Shown: positions 18,198 to 25,884 of the stretch, one piece after another
Layout of the letters: the number at the start of each line of letters is the position of its first letter
Numbering within the stretch: position 1 is the stretch's first letter
Origin: DATJBF01 sp035515475
GTDB lineage: Bacteria; Verrucomicrobiota; Verrucomicrobiia; Palsa-1439
Reading direction: 5' to 3'
Length of the DNA: 64,000 nucleotides
Assembly (NCBI GenBank): GCA_035515475.1
Contig: DATJBF010000047.1
Span: 62,001-126,000, forward strand
Notes under the pieces: generated by a model
What the model was told of the DNA's origin: nothing
Seen by the model: only the letters and a program-made list of their open reading frames with translations
Databases searched by the model: none
Program-made: the position numbers and the translations under genes

Positions 18198-19704
18198 GAG
18201 TCAAGCTTACCGTCGCCATCTGCAGAAACGCAAGCAACGAATCCGTCGCCGCCTCAAGCCGCGACCATGGACACACCAACGCCAGCCGATGTTGTCGGCC
18301 TCCAACATTCACTACGAACTCAGCGACAAATGTTGCGCGACCAGCTATGGCGGGATCGGGGCGTTGCATCTGATGGTGCAGAAGCTGGGATTGGTCGAGG
18401 CGATCGATGAGAGCTTGCAGTTGCTCAAGCGCCATCTGCCGTACCACGAGAGCGATCATGTGCTCAATCTCAGGTACAACGCCTTGCTCGGCGGCCAACG
18501 GCTGGAGGACATCGAACTGCGCCGCAACGACGAGGTGTTTCTGAACGGGTTGGGCGCGCAACGCATTCCTGATCCGACCACCAGTGGCGATTTCACGCGG
18601 CGCTTCGCCGGGGCCGACATCGTCACGTTGCTGGAGGCGATCAACCGCACGCGCCAGAGCGTGTGGCGGCGCCAGCCACGCGGGTTTCTTCAGGAAGCGT
18701 TTGTGGATGTGGATGGCACGATGGCGCCGACGCGGGGCGAGTGCAAGGGTGGCATGGCGCTGTCCCATAGCGGCATCTGGGGCTACGCACCACTGATCGT
18801 GAGTCTGGCCAACACCCGCGAGGTGTTGTATCTGGTCAATCGGCCGGGCAACGCGGTGAGCCATCAAGGCTGCGTGCCGTGGACTGACCGCGCCATCGCG
18901 TTGGTCCAACCACAAAGCCGGCGGCTGTGCCTGCGCGGCGACACTGATTTCAGTCTGACCACCGAGTTTGACCGCTGGGCGGAGGCGAGGGTGGATTTCC
19001 TGTTCGGCCTGGACGCCTATGCGAACCTGGTGGAGATGGCGGAAGCCTTGCCGCGCAAGGCTTGGAAGCCACTGATGCGGCTGCACCGGTATGAGATCGC
19101 GACCGAGCCGCGCCGCAAGCGGCGGCGGGTCAAAGAACGGATCGTGCGCCAGAAGGGCTACCTCAATAAGAAACTGGTCGGCGAAAGCGTGGCGGAGTTT
19201 GACTACCAACCGAGCAAGTGCCAACGCGCCTACCGCGTGGTGGTGGTGCGCAAGAACCTCAGCGTACAGAAGGGCGAGCGGGTGTTGTTCGATGACCTCC
19301 GCTATTTCTTTTACATCACCACGCGCACCGACTGGAGCGCCGAGCAGGTGGTCGGCTTGGCCAACGAGCGCTGCGATCAGGAGCATGTGATCGAACAACT
19401 CCAGAACGGCGTCCACGCGATGCGCATGCCCGTCGATGATCTGCTCAGTAACTGGGCGTACCTGGTGCTGACGGCGTCGGCGTGGAATCTGCAGGCGTGG
19501 TACGCGCTGTTGCTGCCCCGACGCCGGCGCGGGCTGGAGTTGTTGCGCATGGAGTTTCGCCGCTTCCTGCACGCCATCATCCTGCTGCCGGTGCAGATCG
19601 TGCGCACGGGGCGGCAGATCGTTTATCGGCTGCTGGGCTACAACGAGTGGCTGGCGGACTTCTTCCGTGCGTGGGAAGCCTTGCGCACCATGCGCGTCAC
19701 GTAA
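18196..19704 (+). CDS. IS1380-family DDE transposase
   Basis: 502-aa transposase. The catalytic acidic residues are visible as Asp in FVDVDGTMAPTRGE, Asp in RRLCLRGDTDFSLTTEF, and Glu in NERCDQEHVIEQLQNG, the usual IS1380 spacing pattern. The N-terminus is strongly basic (RRHLQKRKQRIRRRLKPRPW), as expected for end binding, and the C-terminus is also Arg-rich. The length is normal for the family and no frameshift or stop is seen, so it may be active. Translation starts at GTG 18196 with AAAGGG eight bases upstream; both lie in a long hairpin that probably lowers expression. Confidence 0.93.
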   Translation: MSQAYRRHLQKRKQRIRRRLKPRPWTHQRQPMLSASNIHYELSDKCCATSYGGIGALHLMVQKLGLVEAIDESLQLLKRHLPYHESDHVLNLRYNALLGGQRLEDIELRRNDEVFLNGLGAQRIPDPTTSGDFTRRFAGADIVTLLEAINRTRQSVWRRQPRGFLQEAFVDVDGTMAPTRGECKGGMALSHSGIWGYAPLIVSLANTREVLYLVNRPGNAVSHQGCVPWTDRAIALVQPQSRRLCLRGDTDFSLTTEFDRWAEARVDFLFGLDAYANLVEMAEALPRKAWKPLMRLHRYEIATEPRRKRRRVKERIVRQKGYLNKKLVGESVAEFDYQPSKCQRAYRVVVVRKNLSVQKGERVLFDDLRYFFYITTRTDWSAEQVVGLANERCDQEHVIEQLQNGVHAMRMPVDDLLSNWAYLVLTASAWNLQAWYALLLPRRRRGLELLRMEFRRFLHAIILLPVQIVRTGRQIVYRLLGYNEWLADFFRAWEALRTMRVT

Positions 19705-19769
19705 CGGACGCAGGCAACCCGTCGATTTCAGGCCGTTTTCGACGCCCGGAGTGTCGCCAAAAACAGAAA

Positions 19770-19796
19770 CTCCGATGCGCTACCGGCTTATCGGAG
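19770..19796 (+). terminator. Hairpin after transposase
   Basis: CTCCGAT (19770-19776) and ATCGGAG (19790-19796) form a perfect 7-bp stem with a 13-base loop, 66 bases after the transposase stop and inside the proposed element. No U-run follows, so termination is only possible. Confidence 0.35.
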
Positions 19797-19925
19797 CCAA
19801 ACCGTCTGGTGCTTGGCGCTGATAAACGCAAACAACCGCCGACTCGGGATTGAATCCGCACCAGAAACCGACTGCGCAATTCACGGCTCAAGAAAAAACT
19901 ACAAACACGCTTGTTTTGGGACTAG

Positions 19926-20053
19926 TTGGCTCCCCGGGTCGGGGCAGAATACGAGCTTTTTGGGACGTAACCCTGATCGTTGGAATTGCACTCTCGCGTT
20001 GGGAACCTCAGCCGTTTGTCACCTCCCCTATTCTCTCCCCGACTTCCTGCATT
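19926..20053 (+). repeat. 128-bp direct repeat, copy A
   Basis: Ungapped match to 22271-22398, about 100 of 128 bases equal by eye. It starts TTGGCTCCC directly after the CTAG at the right end of the insertion sequence and ends GACTTCCTGCATT. The 5' hairpin arm present before copy B is missing here, as if cut off at the insertion sequence. Both frames and substitution pattern look non-coding. Confidence 0.75.
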
Positions 20054-20292
20054 AACCGGTTAGCCAGGCAGCGTGACCGCGGGAATAGGATCTCGAAGCA
20101 CAAAAGCCTTGGAGCGCGCGACAAGACCGTGCTTGGATGAATTTCCAACAGATCCGGGCGCAGCCCGATACCAGGAATGCCAGATTCCACACACACGACA
20201 GCGGCCGGCTTGGCGGCGAACTTGGTGCCGTGCGGGCGCCCCAGCCAAAAAAAGCTGGACTGTGCCACCAATCCTGTATCTTACCATAGGCG

Positions 20293-22068
20293 TTGACCTC
20301 GGCGACCCCATCGAGAGTGCAAGTGTCCAAATGGCCAACACCATTGGTCATCGTGCCACTGGCGCTCTGCCTGTTTTACGGCGGCTACCGCGCTGTTCGT
20401 TTGGCGATCACCAACGATGAAAACGCCACGGTCGCGGTGACACATTACACGTATGGCCAAATCCTTGCGGGTTCCTACAAAGCGGGTTCCTACAAGGAAG
20501 CTGTGTTACCCAAAGATGTAGTGTCACTGCATTTTCTAGCGACACTTCTGGCAAAGCCCTGCGTTCAGCTTCTTCCGGTTGACGAAGTAACCGCGGCGAG
20601 AATCCCCGCGTTGCTCGGACTCGCGCTTTACTGCTGGGGCGTCTGGAGAGTTGTACGGCTGTTTCCGTCCCCAGTAAGTCAGGTGGTCATCGCAGTGGTC
20701 TTGCTGTCCAATTCATATCTGCTCGACTTTTTCAGCATCGCCCGTGGTTACGGCCTGGCGATTGGGCTCACAATGTTGTCCTTGTCGTATTTGCCCAAGG
20801 CGCCAGCCGTTTGGATTGCTGCTCTCACACCACTGGCACACACCTGCTTTGTGGTGTTTTACATCGCAATCTTAGCCACGATTGCATGGTTGGGCCGCAG
20901 ACGGGTAAGGATTTGGGTTCATTGCCTGTTGAGCACTTGCCTTATGGGAGCGTTGTACCTGTTTTGGGAGTACAAGAAACAGTGGTCGTCGGCGTTCCCG
21001 CATCGTCTGCCGGCAGACAAACCGCTGGCAGTTTCCATGATGAACTGCCTGCTGGGGCTTGGCGAGCGGGACCCATTATGCCGGTACATGCTCTACCTGT
21101 TCCCGATGGCGGTTGTTTGCCTCGGCCTGTTGGCGACACGACCACGACGAAAGCTCCCGCGACTGGCGGGCTGGTCTGCGCTCGTGCTGGTTTCCTTGTC
21201 CGGCCTGCGCGGCATCAATCTCACGCACGCACAGGCGTGGCGCGAATGCGCTGATGTTCCTTCGGTGTTATCTGCCCTGCGACAAGTCCACGAGCAGACC
21301 GGCGGGGATGTGATGCTGGCGACCAGTAGCAGCAAGTGGACGGTCTGGTATTATGCGGAGCACCTGCTGGGATTGAAACTACATCCCTGGCCCTCCGAGG
21401 TCGACCTGTCCTTTCTGAGAAGCTACGACTGGCTGACCGTCTACGAATGGAAGATATCGCAGACCAACTTTCACCTGCCTCCCGACAATCCTTTGCTGCC
21501 GGGGACCACTCACGTGCTGCTCAGTATGCTGAATCGGGACGACCAATGCTTGCTAGCCACTCCCCCGCCGGGAGGACTGGCACAACTACACTTCTATCCA
21601 GCCTCCGACACGACGCTCGAAATGCTGATTGCCCCACAACACGCAGGCGCGGTGACGTTTCCAGATGGACGGAAATACGTGGGCGAATTCAGGCGGGGCG
21701 CGGCGAATGGCCAGGGCACCGTTGTCTGGCCGAATGGGCAGAAATACATTGGTGAGTTTAGGGATGGAACGGCGGATGGCCAAGGCACCGCCAGATGGGC
21801 TGATGGACGAGTGCAGGTAGGCAGGTTTAGGAATGACAAAGCCCAAGGTCAAGGTACGTGCACCTGGCCGGATGGACGGAAGTACATGGGCGAGTTTAAG
21901 GATGGCATGTTTCACGGTCAAGGCACGTTCACGTGGCCAGACGGGCAAACCTATGTGGGCGAGTTCCGTGAGGGGCAGTTTGATGGGACGGGTAAGCTGA
22001 CCTATCCGGATGGACGGGTGGAGGACGGTTTGTGGAAGCAAGGCCAATTTCAGGGAGCACTGCACTAA
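20293..22068 (+). CDS. GT-C-like membrane glycosyltransferase fused to MORN repeats
   Basis: 591 aa. Residues 1-330 hold about eight hydrophobic segments in the arrangement of PMT/ArnT-like (GT-C) transferases, beginning with a helix after a short N-tail and a loop with TNDENATVAVTHYTYG. A mostly soluble part follows (about 330-460; TGGDVMLATSSSKWTVWYYA), as in the periplasmic part of that fold. The last 130 residues are MORN units (FPDGRKYVGEFRRG, WPNGQKYIGEFRDG, TWPDGQTYVGEFREG), five full and one partial. MORN repeats often bind lipid or partner proteins. The start is uncertain: TTG 20293 or GTG 20317/20323, none with a strong ribosome site. It is flanked by the two 128-bp repeats, suggesting it moved or was duplicated as a unit. 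Confidence 0.7.
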   Translation: MTSATPSRVQVSKWPTPLVIVPLALCLFYGGYRAVRLAITNDENATVAVTHYTYGQILAGSYKAGSYKEAVLPKDVVSLHFLATLLAKPCVQLLPVDEVTAARIPALLGLALYCWGVWRVVRLFPSPVSQVVIAVVLLSNSYLLDFFSIARGYGLAIGLTMLSLSYLPKAPAVWIAALTPLAHTCFVVFYIAILATIAWLGRRRVRIWVHCLLSTCLMGALYLFWEYKKQWSSAFPHRLPADKPLAVSMMNCLLGLGERDPLCRYMLYLFPMAVVCLGLLATRPRRKLPRLAGWSALVLVSLSGLRGINLTHAQAWRECADVPSVLSALRQVHEQTGGDVMLATSSSKWTVWYYAEHLLGLKLHPWPSEVDLSFLRSYDWLTVYEWKISQTNFHLPPDNPLLPGTTHVLLSMLNRDDQCLLATPPPGGLAQLHFYPASDTTLEMLIAPQHAGAVTFPDGRKYVGEFRRGAANGQGTVVWPNGQKYIGEFRDGTADGQGTARWADGRVQVGRFRNDKAQGQGTCTWPDGRKYMGEFKDGMFHGQGTFTWPDGQTYVGEFREGQFDGTGKLTYPDGRVEDGLWKQGQFQGALH

Positions 22069-22242
22069 AGGGCTGTCAGCTGCCCACAGGCAGCCCTGTT
22101 CCGATTCGACAGGCAGGCGCAGAGCCATTTTGAATAAACTGTCTAGCTCGGGCGCCGATCTGAGATTACGAACTATTCGATGTGCGCGCTTGATGCAGAT
22201 TTCATGAAACCCGGTCAGAGCAGGCGCCTCAACGGAGTCATG

Positions 22243-22306
22243 AAGAAGTTCGTATTCTGATCGAATTGAATTGGCTCCCTGGGTCGGGGAAAAATACGAA
22301 CTTCTT
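22243..22306. repeat. 14-bp perfect inverted repeat overlapping repeat copy B
   Basis: AAGAAGTTCGTATT (22243-22256) is matched exactly by AATACGAACTTCTT (22293-22306), with a 36-base loop containing CCCTGGGTCGGGG. The left arm lies just outside copy B and the right arm inside it. In copy A the left arm is gone. Confidence 0.7.
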
Positions 22307-22398
22307 GGGAAGTTGATCTGATCGTTGGCATTCCATCCTCGCGATGGGGCGCGCAGCGGTTTGTTGCCTCACCATTCCCCTTCCCGACTTCCTGCATT
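22271..22398 (+). repeat. 128-bp direct repeat, copy B
   Basis: Partner of 19926-20053, same length without gaps and in the same orientation, 2.3 kb apart. Together they bracket the GT-C/MORN gene, as would a duplicated recombination site or the ends of a small mobile cassette. Confidence 0.75.
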
Positions 22399-22808
22399 GA
22401 GGAGTTGTCCGGTCAGCCCGAGCGCAAGTCGCCGCGAGAGAGCACATTTCGCGAGCCCGGGTCACACAGATTCTGAGCCTGCAGACGGGGGCAGCGCCGA
22501 ATCGAAAGCGATAAGGGAGTGATCGAACGCACCGTGCAGTCGGCGCACGATTCATTAACTTGTCCAGCCGACGATCGGCAAACCGCAGTGGCTTCACCAG
22601 TCTCTGGCGGTCTTGTTCGGCGCGGCAGTGCCAGATTCTCACCGTCCACAGGCCGGAGGGACTTCTCACCACGGAGCGGCTCACGCGAGTCGCGATAGAG
22701 CCGTAACGTTTTTCCCTCAAACCTAGCCTCCGATGCCCATGCCATGTCCGGGGCGACACACTTCCGTCACGCAGGAATTGCTCCAAATCGCAGTATTCCC
22801 AAGTCACG

Positions 22809-23381
22809 TCACGACCCTTTCGCGAGCGCGAGCGTTGAAGCTGTATAGACTGGCATGGGCGGCAACGCTCGGTTGCCTTGTCGGGTCAGTAATGCATCCA
22901 GTTTGTCCAAGGACTGATTGGCAACCCTCTGGTAGTTGGCAATGGTCGGTGCCAGATCATTGTCCGCGCCCGATCCCGACACGGTTTCAATGCCGACCCG
23001 TGTGGACGAAGAAACATCCGGTGGTTGCCGCCAGATGGCGACGACTACGCTGACCACCACCAATGCCACGATGGCCGGGAAAGCCACGCGCCAATTCATC
23101 ACGCTTCCCCGGACATATGTCACCAGAATCTCCCCAAGCGAATCCGGTTTTGCCGCTTCTAATTTGCCAGCCACTTCTCGGTGAAAGCTTTCGGATGCGT
23201 CAATATCAGAAGTTGTCTCCGCCGCCGACAACCTTTCTGTCACGTTTGAGATTTCCGCCTGATAACGGCGACAGCCTTCGCAGGTTTCAAGGTGCGCCTG
23301 AAGCTGGCGCGTCTGCTCCGCATCCAGCGCGTTCAAGGCCAGCCACGCAATGAGTTTCCGGTTCTGGGCACAAGGTTTCAT
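22809..23381 (-). CDS. Zinc-finger anti-sigma factor
   Basis: 190 aa from ATG 23381. The cytoplasmic N-terminus has the anti-sigma zinc motif HLETCEGCRRY (His-x3-Cys-x2-Cys) after a helix (KLIAWLALNALDAEQTRQL). One membrane helix follows (about residues 97-117, RVAFPAIVALVVVSVVVAIW), then about 70 periplasmic residues with no known domain. The start overlaps the stop of the sigma gene (ATGA), so the pair is translationally coupled and this protein should hold its sigma factor at the membrane until a signal releases it. Confidence 0.85.
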   Translation of the reverse strand: MKPCAQNRKLIAWLALNALDAEQTRQLQAHLETCEGCRRYQAEISNVTERLSAAETTSDIDASESFHREVAGKLEAAKPDSLGEILVTYVRGSVMNWRVAFPAIVALVVVSVVVAIWRQPPDVSSSTRVGIETVSGSGADNDLAPTIANYQRVANQSLDKLDALLTRQGNRALPPMPVYTASTLALAKGS

Positions 23382-24073
23382 AACATCCCGCCTTCCGTTT
23401 TGAAATCTGACAGTTGGCCGCTGAAGGCCTGCATTTTCCGCAGCTTGTCCAAGGCATGAAATAAACGGGATTTGACCGTCCCCACCGGGCAACCCAAAGC
23501 GGCGGCAATCTCCTCCAATGAATCATCCACGTAAAAACGCAAATAGATGACCTGCATGTGTTTGGCCGGCAATGCCTGGACGCATTTTTGCACGAGAATG
23601 GCCTCCTCGCGCCGTTCGACTGCTTGGTCCGGCCGCGCGGCGTGGTCGGTCAGATTGCCGGCGTGTTTGTCAAATTCATCTTGATCCCGCACGCCGAGCG
23701 TGGAAGCGGGCAAAAGACGATTTCCCCGGAGGGCATTACGGTAACGATTCAGCAGAATCGCGCAAAGCCAGGTGAAAAACTTGCAGCGCCCATTGTAGCG
23801 GCGCAAACATTTCCATGCTTCCACCAGTGTATCCTGCGCCAGATCTTCGGCCAGCGTTCTGTCGCCACACAGCGCGACAGCTTGTCGCAACAGCCGGGTT
23901 CCGTGGACGCGGCAAATCTCACCGAACGCTTCGGCGTCGCCGGCCCGGGCTTGGTCGAGAAGACTCCGCGTGTCGCAGACCTCAGTTTCCACGAACGTTG
24001 GACTCAGGCTAAACACATTTCGATTATAGCCGCAAGACAGGGACAGTTCCATTGTTGGAACTTTTCGACCCAT
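23378..24073 (-). CDS. ECF sigma factor (sigma-70 family)
   Basis: 231 aa. Region 2 is clear: AGDAEAFGEICRVHGTRLL, LAEDLAQDTLVEAWKCLRRY and FFTWLCAILLNRYRNALR. Region 4 with the helix-turn-helix is VIYLRFYVDDSLEEIAAALG then GTVKSRLFHALDKLRK. The first 30 residues are not conserved. ATG 24073 is used; ATG 24052 would also keep all conserved regions and ribosome sites are weak for both. It lies 19 bases after the exported-protein gene and overlaps the anti-sigma gene, forming a three-gene unit. Confidence 0.9.
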   Translation of the reverse strand: MGRKVPTMELSLSCGYNRNVFSLSPTFVETEVCDTRSLLDQARAGDAEAFGEICRVHGTRLLRQAVALCGDRTLAEDLAQDTLVEAWKCLRRYNGRCKFFTWLCAILLNRYRNALRGNRLLPASTLGVRDQDEFDKHAGNLTDHAARPDQAVERREEAILVQKCVQALPAKHMQVIYLRFYVDDSLEEIAAALGCPVGTVKSRLFHALDKLRKMQAFSGQLSDFKTEGGML

Positions 24074-24092
24074 CAATCTTTTGTTTTGTGAA

Positions 24093-25322
24093 TCATGGCT
24101 TCACCGCGTGACCGATACGCTCCTGCGGTCCATCAACGTAAAATGGAGCTCCCTCTTTCTCGACGAAGATGAGCACGCAGGGATATACGGGTCGTCCGGG
24201 ATAGGCGGATTTGAGTTCGAATCCACGGTCCACCCCCTCGAACTCAAAGCGTCGGAAACCAAAAGGGCCCTTTCCAAAAGGATCCATCACGCTCTTCAAT
24301 CCGGATTCGCCATGCAGTTTGTATTCCACTGCGGCGCGCACCATTGCTCCCATCGCTTGAATTGTGAATTCCTTCGGACGCGCCCCCGACAACTGGAGGA
24401 TAAAAACTTCAGCCAAAGGATTTTGAGATTCCCGAACTTCCGCGTCGAACTTTTGTATCTGGTCTTCGTACTCTGGCAGTGGCAGCGTCATGATCCTGGC
24501 CAGGCGCGGATACAGCGGTTGCATGTCACGGACCAGCTTGAGAAATCCATCACTCGTTCCTCCCGCCGCCTTAACAACTCTTGGCCAGATATTGGTGTCG
24601 TCCATGTGTTGTCTCAAGCTATCCAGCACCTTGGCATCAATTCCGGGATACTCCTTGCGCAATTCCAGGACCCGGTTTTCCATCCAAACGGTATGATCAG
24701 GCGCTTCCGTGGTCGCGGTGGCATTGGCCATCGTGCCCCGGGCTGGAGCCGCATCGAATCCATCCACCAACTGCTTCAAGGTCTCCGGTGAGAACCGGCC
24801 GAAATTCTCCGCCACGGTTTCGTACACGATACCTTCAATGGCAATTTGAACCAGCGCGCCAATCACGGTGTCATCGCGTGAGGTGTTTCTTCCCAGCGCG
24901 AACGCAGCGAGCAAATTATCGCGCGCACCAACCTGATTGCCATGCTGCAAATCCCACATCGCGTGCAGCCGGGCCGCCCTGGCTACGGCTCTGGCACGGT
25001 TCAATTGAGGAAGCAGCGTGTCTGGCCCGGGACTCATATCAATACCCCAATCACAGGGAACTTTTTGCTGTGCTGCCTCCCACACCAATCGCAACTGACT
25101 ATCGTAGTCGGCAATCAGCTTGCCAACTCGTTCCGGCAGCGTTTGGCCCTGCCAATTGGTCGTGAACAGGTAGTCGCGGTCGGCCGTGAACAAATCTGGT
25201 GTCAGAAGAAACGCTCGATAATAGAGCAGTGCCGGATTGATGTCCGTGCGGAACCGCTCGCCGCGTGCCCCGGGCACGGCCAGAACCAGCAAAGCAAAGC
25301 AGACAAGTTTGATCGTCTTCAT
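24093..25322 (-). CDS. Exported protein of unknown function, linked to ECF sigma/anti-sigma
   Basis: 409 aa from ATG 25322, chosen because GGAGAA lies upstream and it gives a signal peptide (MKTIKLVCFALLVLAVPGA, cleaved near GARG). The mature part is largely helical, with HAMWDLQHGNQVGARDNLLA and NRARAVARAARLHA stretches reminiscent of helical repeats, and ends in a small beta-rich segment (FGFRRFEFEGVDRGFE, YPCVLIFVEKEG). No catalytic motif is recognised. It precedes the sigma and anti-sigma genes, so it may be a regulon member or the signal sensor. Confidence 0.75.
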   Translation of the reverse strand: MKTIKLVCFALLVLAVPGARGERFRTDINPALLYYRAFLLTPDLFTADRDYLFTTNWQGQTLPERVGKLIADYDSQLRLVWEAAQQKVPCDWGIDMSPGPDTLLPQLNRARAVARAARLHAMWDLQHGNQVGARDNLLAAFALGRNTSRDDTVIGALVQIAIEGIVYETVAENFGRFSPETLKQLVDGFDAAPARGTMANATATTEAPDHTVWMENRVLELRKEYPGIDAKVLDSLRQHMDDTNIWPRVVKAAGGTSDGFLKLVRDMQPLYPRLARIMTLPLPEYEDQIQKFDAEVRESQNPLAEVFILQLSGARPKEFTIQAMGAMVRAAVEYKLHGESGLKSVMDPFGKGPFGFRRFEFEGVDRGFELKSAYPGRPVYPCVLIFVEKEGAPFYVDGPQERIGHAVKP

Positions 25323-25480
25323 AATGGCTTCTCCATTCTGCATCTACCCGTTGATAACAGGACCCCGTCAAAAGGTTCATTTTTTTGGAGAACATTTTGT
25401 GGATCCTGGCTGGTCGATGGCGCGGCCGGTTACGCTATTTCGACTGGGAAACGGGTCGGCGTTATGAAATACTGCACTCC

Positions 25481-25684
25481 GTGCCCAAGAAAGCACCATG
25501 AGGTGCGCCCTCCACCAAAGCCAAGAATGAAGCAGCGGTGCTGTTAGGAAGGCTTGGCGGCTTGAAAGGCGGGAAGGCCCGCGCCAAGAAGCTCTCTGCC
25601 GAAAGACGACGGGAAATCGCGCGCAAGGCAGGCATCGCAAGCGGGAAAAGCAGAAGAAGACCAGCGCCGTCTGTCAGAAAGTAG
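25481..25684 (+). pseudogene. Remnant of a small basic 'GRLGGLKGGKARA' protein, broken by TGA
   Basis: From a GTG at 25481 the frame reads VPKKAP, then TGA at 25499-25501, then GAPSTKAKNEAAVLLGRL, GGLKGGKARAKKLSAERR and REIARKAGIASGKSRRR to a TAG at 25682. The GRLGGLKGGxARAxxLSxERRxEIAxKA pattern is a known short bacterial family of unknown role, usually about 60-80 aa. No start lies between the TGA and the conserved core, so the gene is probably dead. It is 200 bases before the similarly interrupted integrase gene. Confidence 0.6.
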
Positions 25685-25884
25685 TTCCCTGCGGCACCTT
25701 CCGCCGCCGCTGTAACCACTTGGGGCGCATTTCCGTCGATCGCCGTCACGAGGCATTTCGCATTTGAATACTTGACCGCTCGAGTTCAATATACCTTATC
25801 GTAGCCGATACGAGAGAGCCTGGTGCAACACTCTCGGCGCGTCGGTCTTCAGTGGAGAACGGAAAGCGTGAGTAGCTTTGCCAA

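Larger units (their letters stand above)
18091..19921 (+). mobile_element. IS1380-family insertion sequence
   Basis: About 1.83 kb carrying one DDE transposase gene. Proposed ends: left CCCCTCAACAAGCGTG at 18091-18106, and right, read inward on the minus strand, TCCCAAAACAAGCGTG at 19921-19906; they share CCC and AACAAGCGTG. Both ends are flanked by CTAG (18087-18090 and 19922-19925), consistent with a 4-bp target duplication, though a palindromic CTAG could also belong to the repeats. Homology between the two 128-bp repeats starts exactly after the right CTAG, which supports this boundary. The element looks intact. Confidence 0.75.
22069..22808. other. Intergenic region holding repeat copy B
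   Basis: About 740 bases between the MORN gene and the anti-sigma gene. It contains the hairpin at 22243-22306 and repeat copy B at 22271-22398. A minus-strand frame (22238-22807) runs through both but has no ribosome site, no motif and an Arg-rich composition typical of shadow frames. Confidence 0.45.

Noticed and set aside
17986..19572. 528-codon minus-strand frame over the transposase
   Set aside because: Antisense shadow of the DDE transposase; rich in Arg/His/Gln with no motif or ribosome site.
22238..22807. 189-codon minus-strand frame
   Set aside because: Runs through the 128-bp repeat and the hairpin, has no ribosome site and no conserved motif; substitutions between repeat copies do not favour third codon positions.
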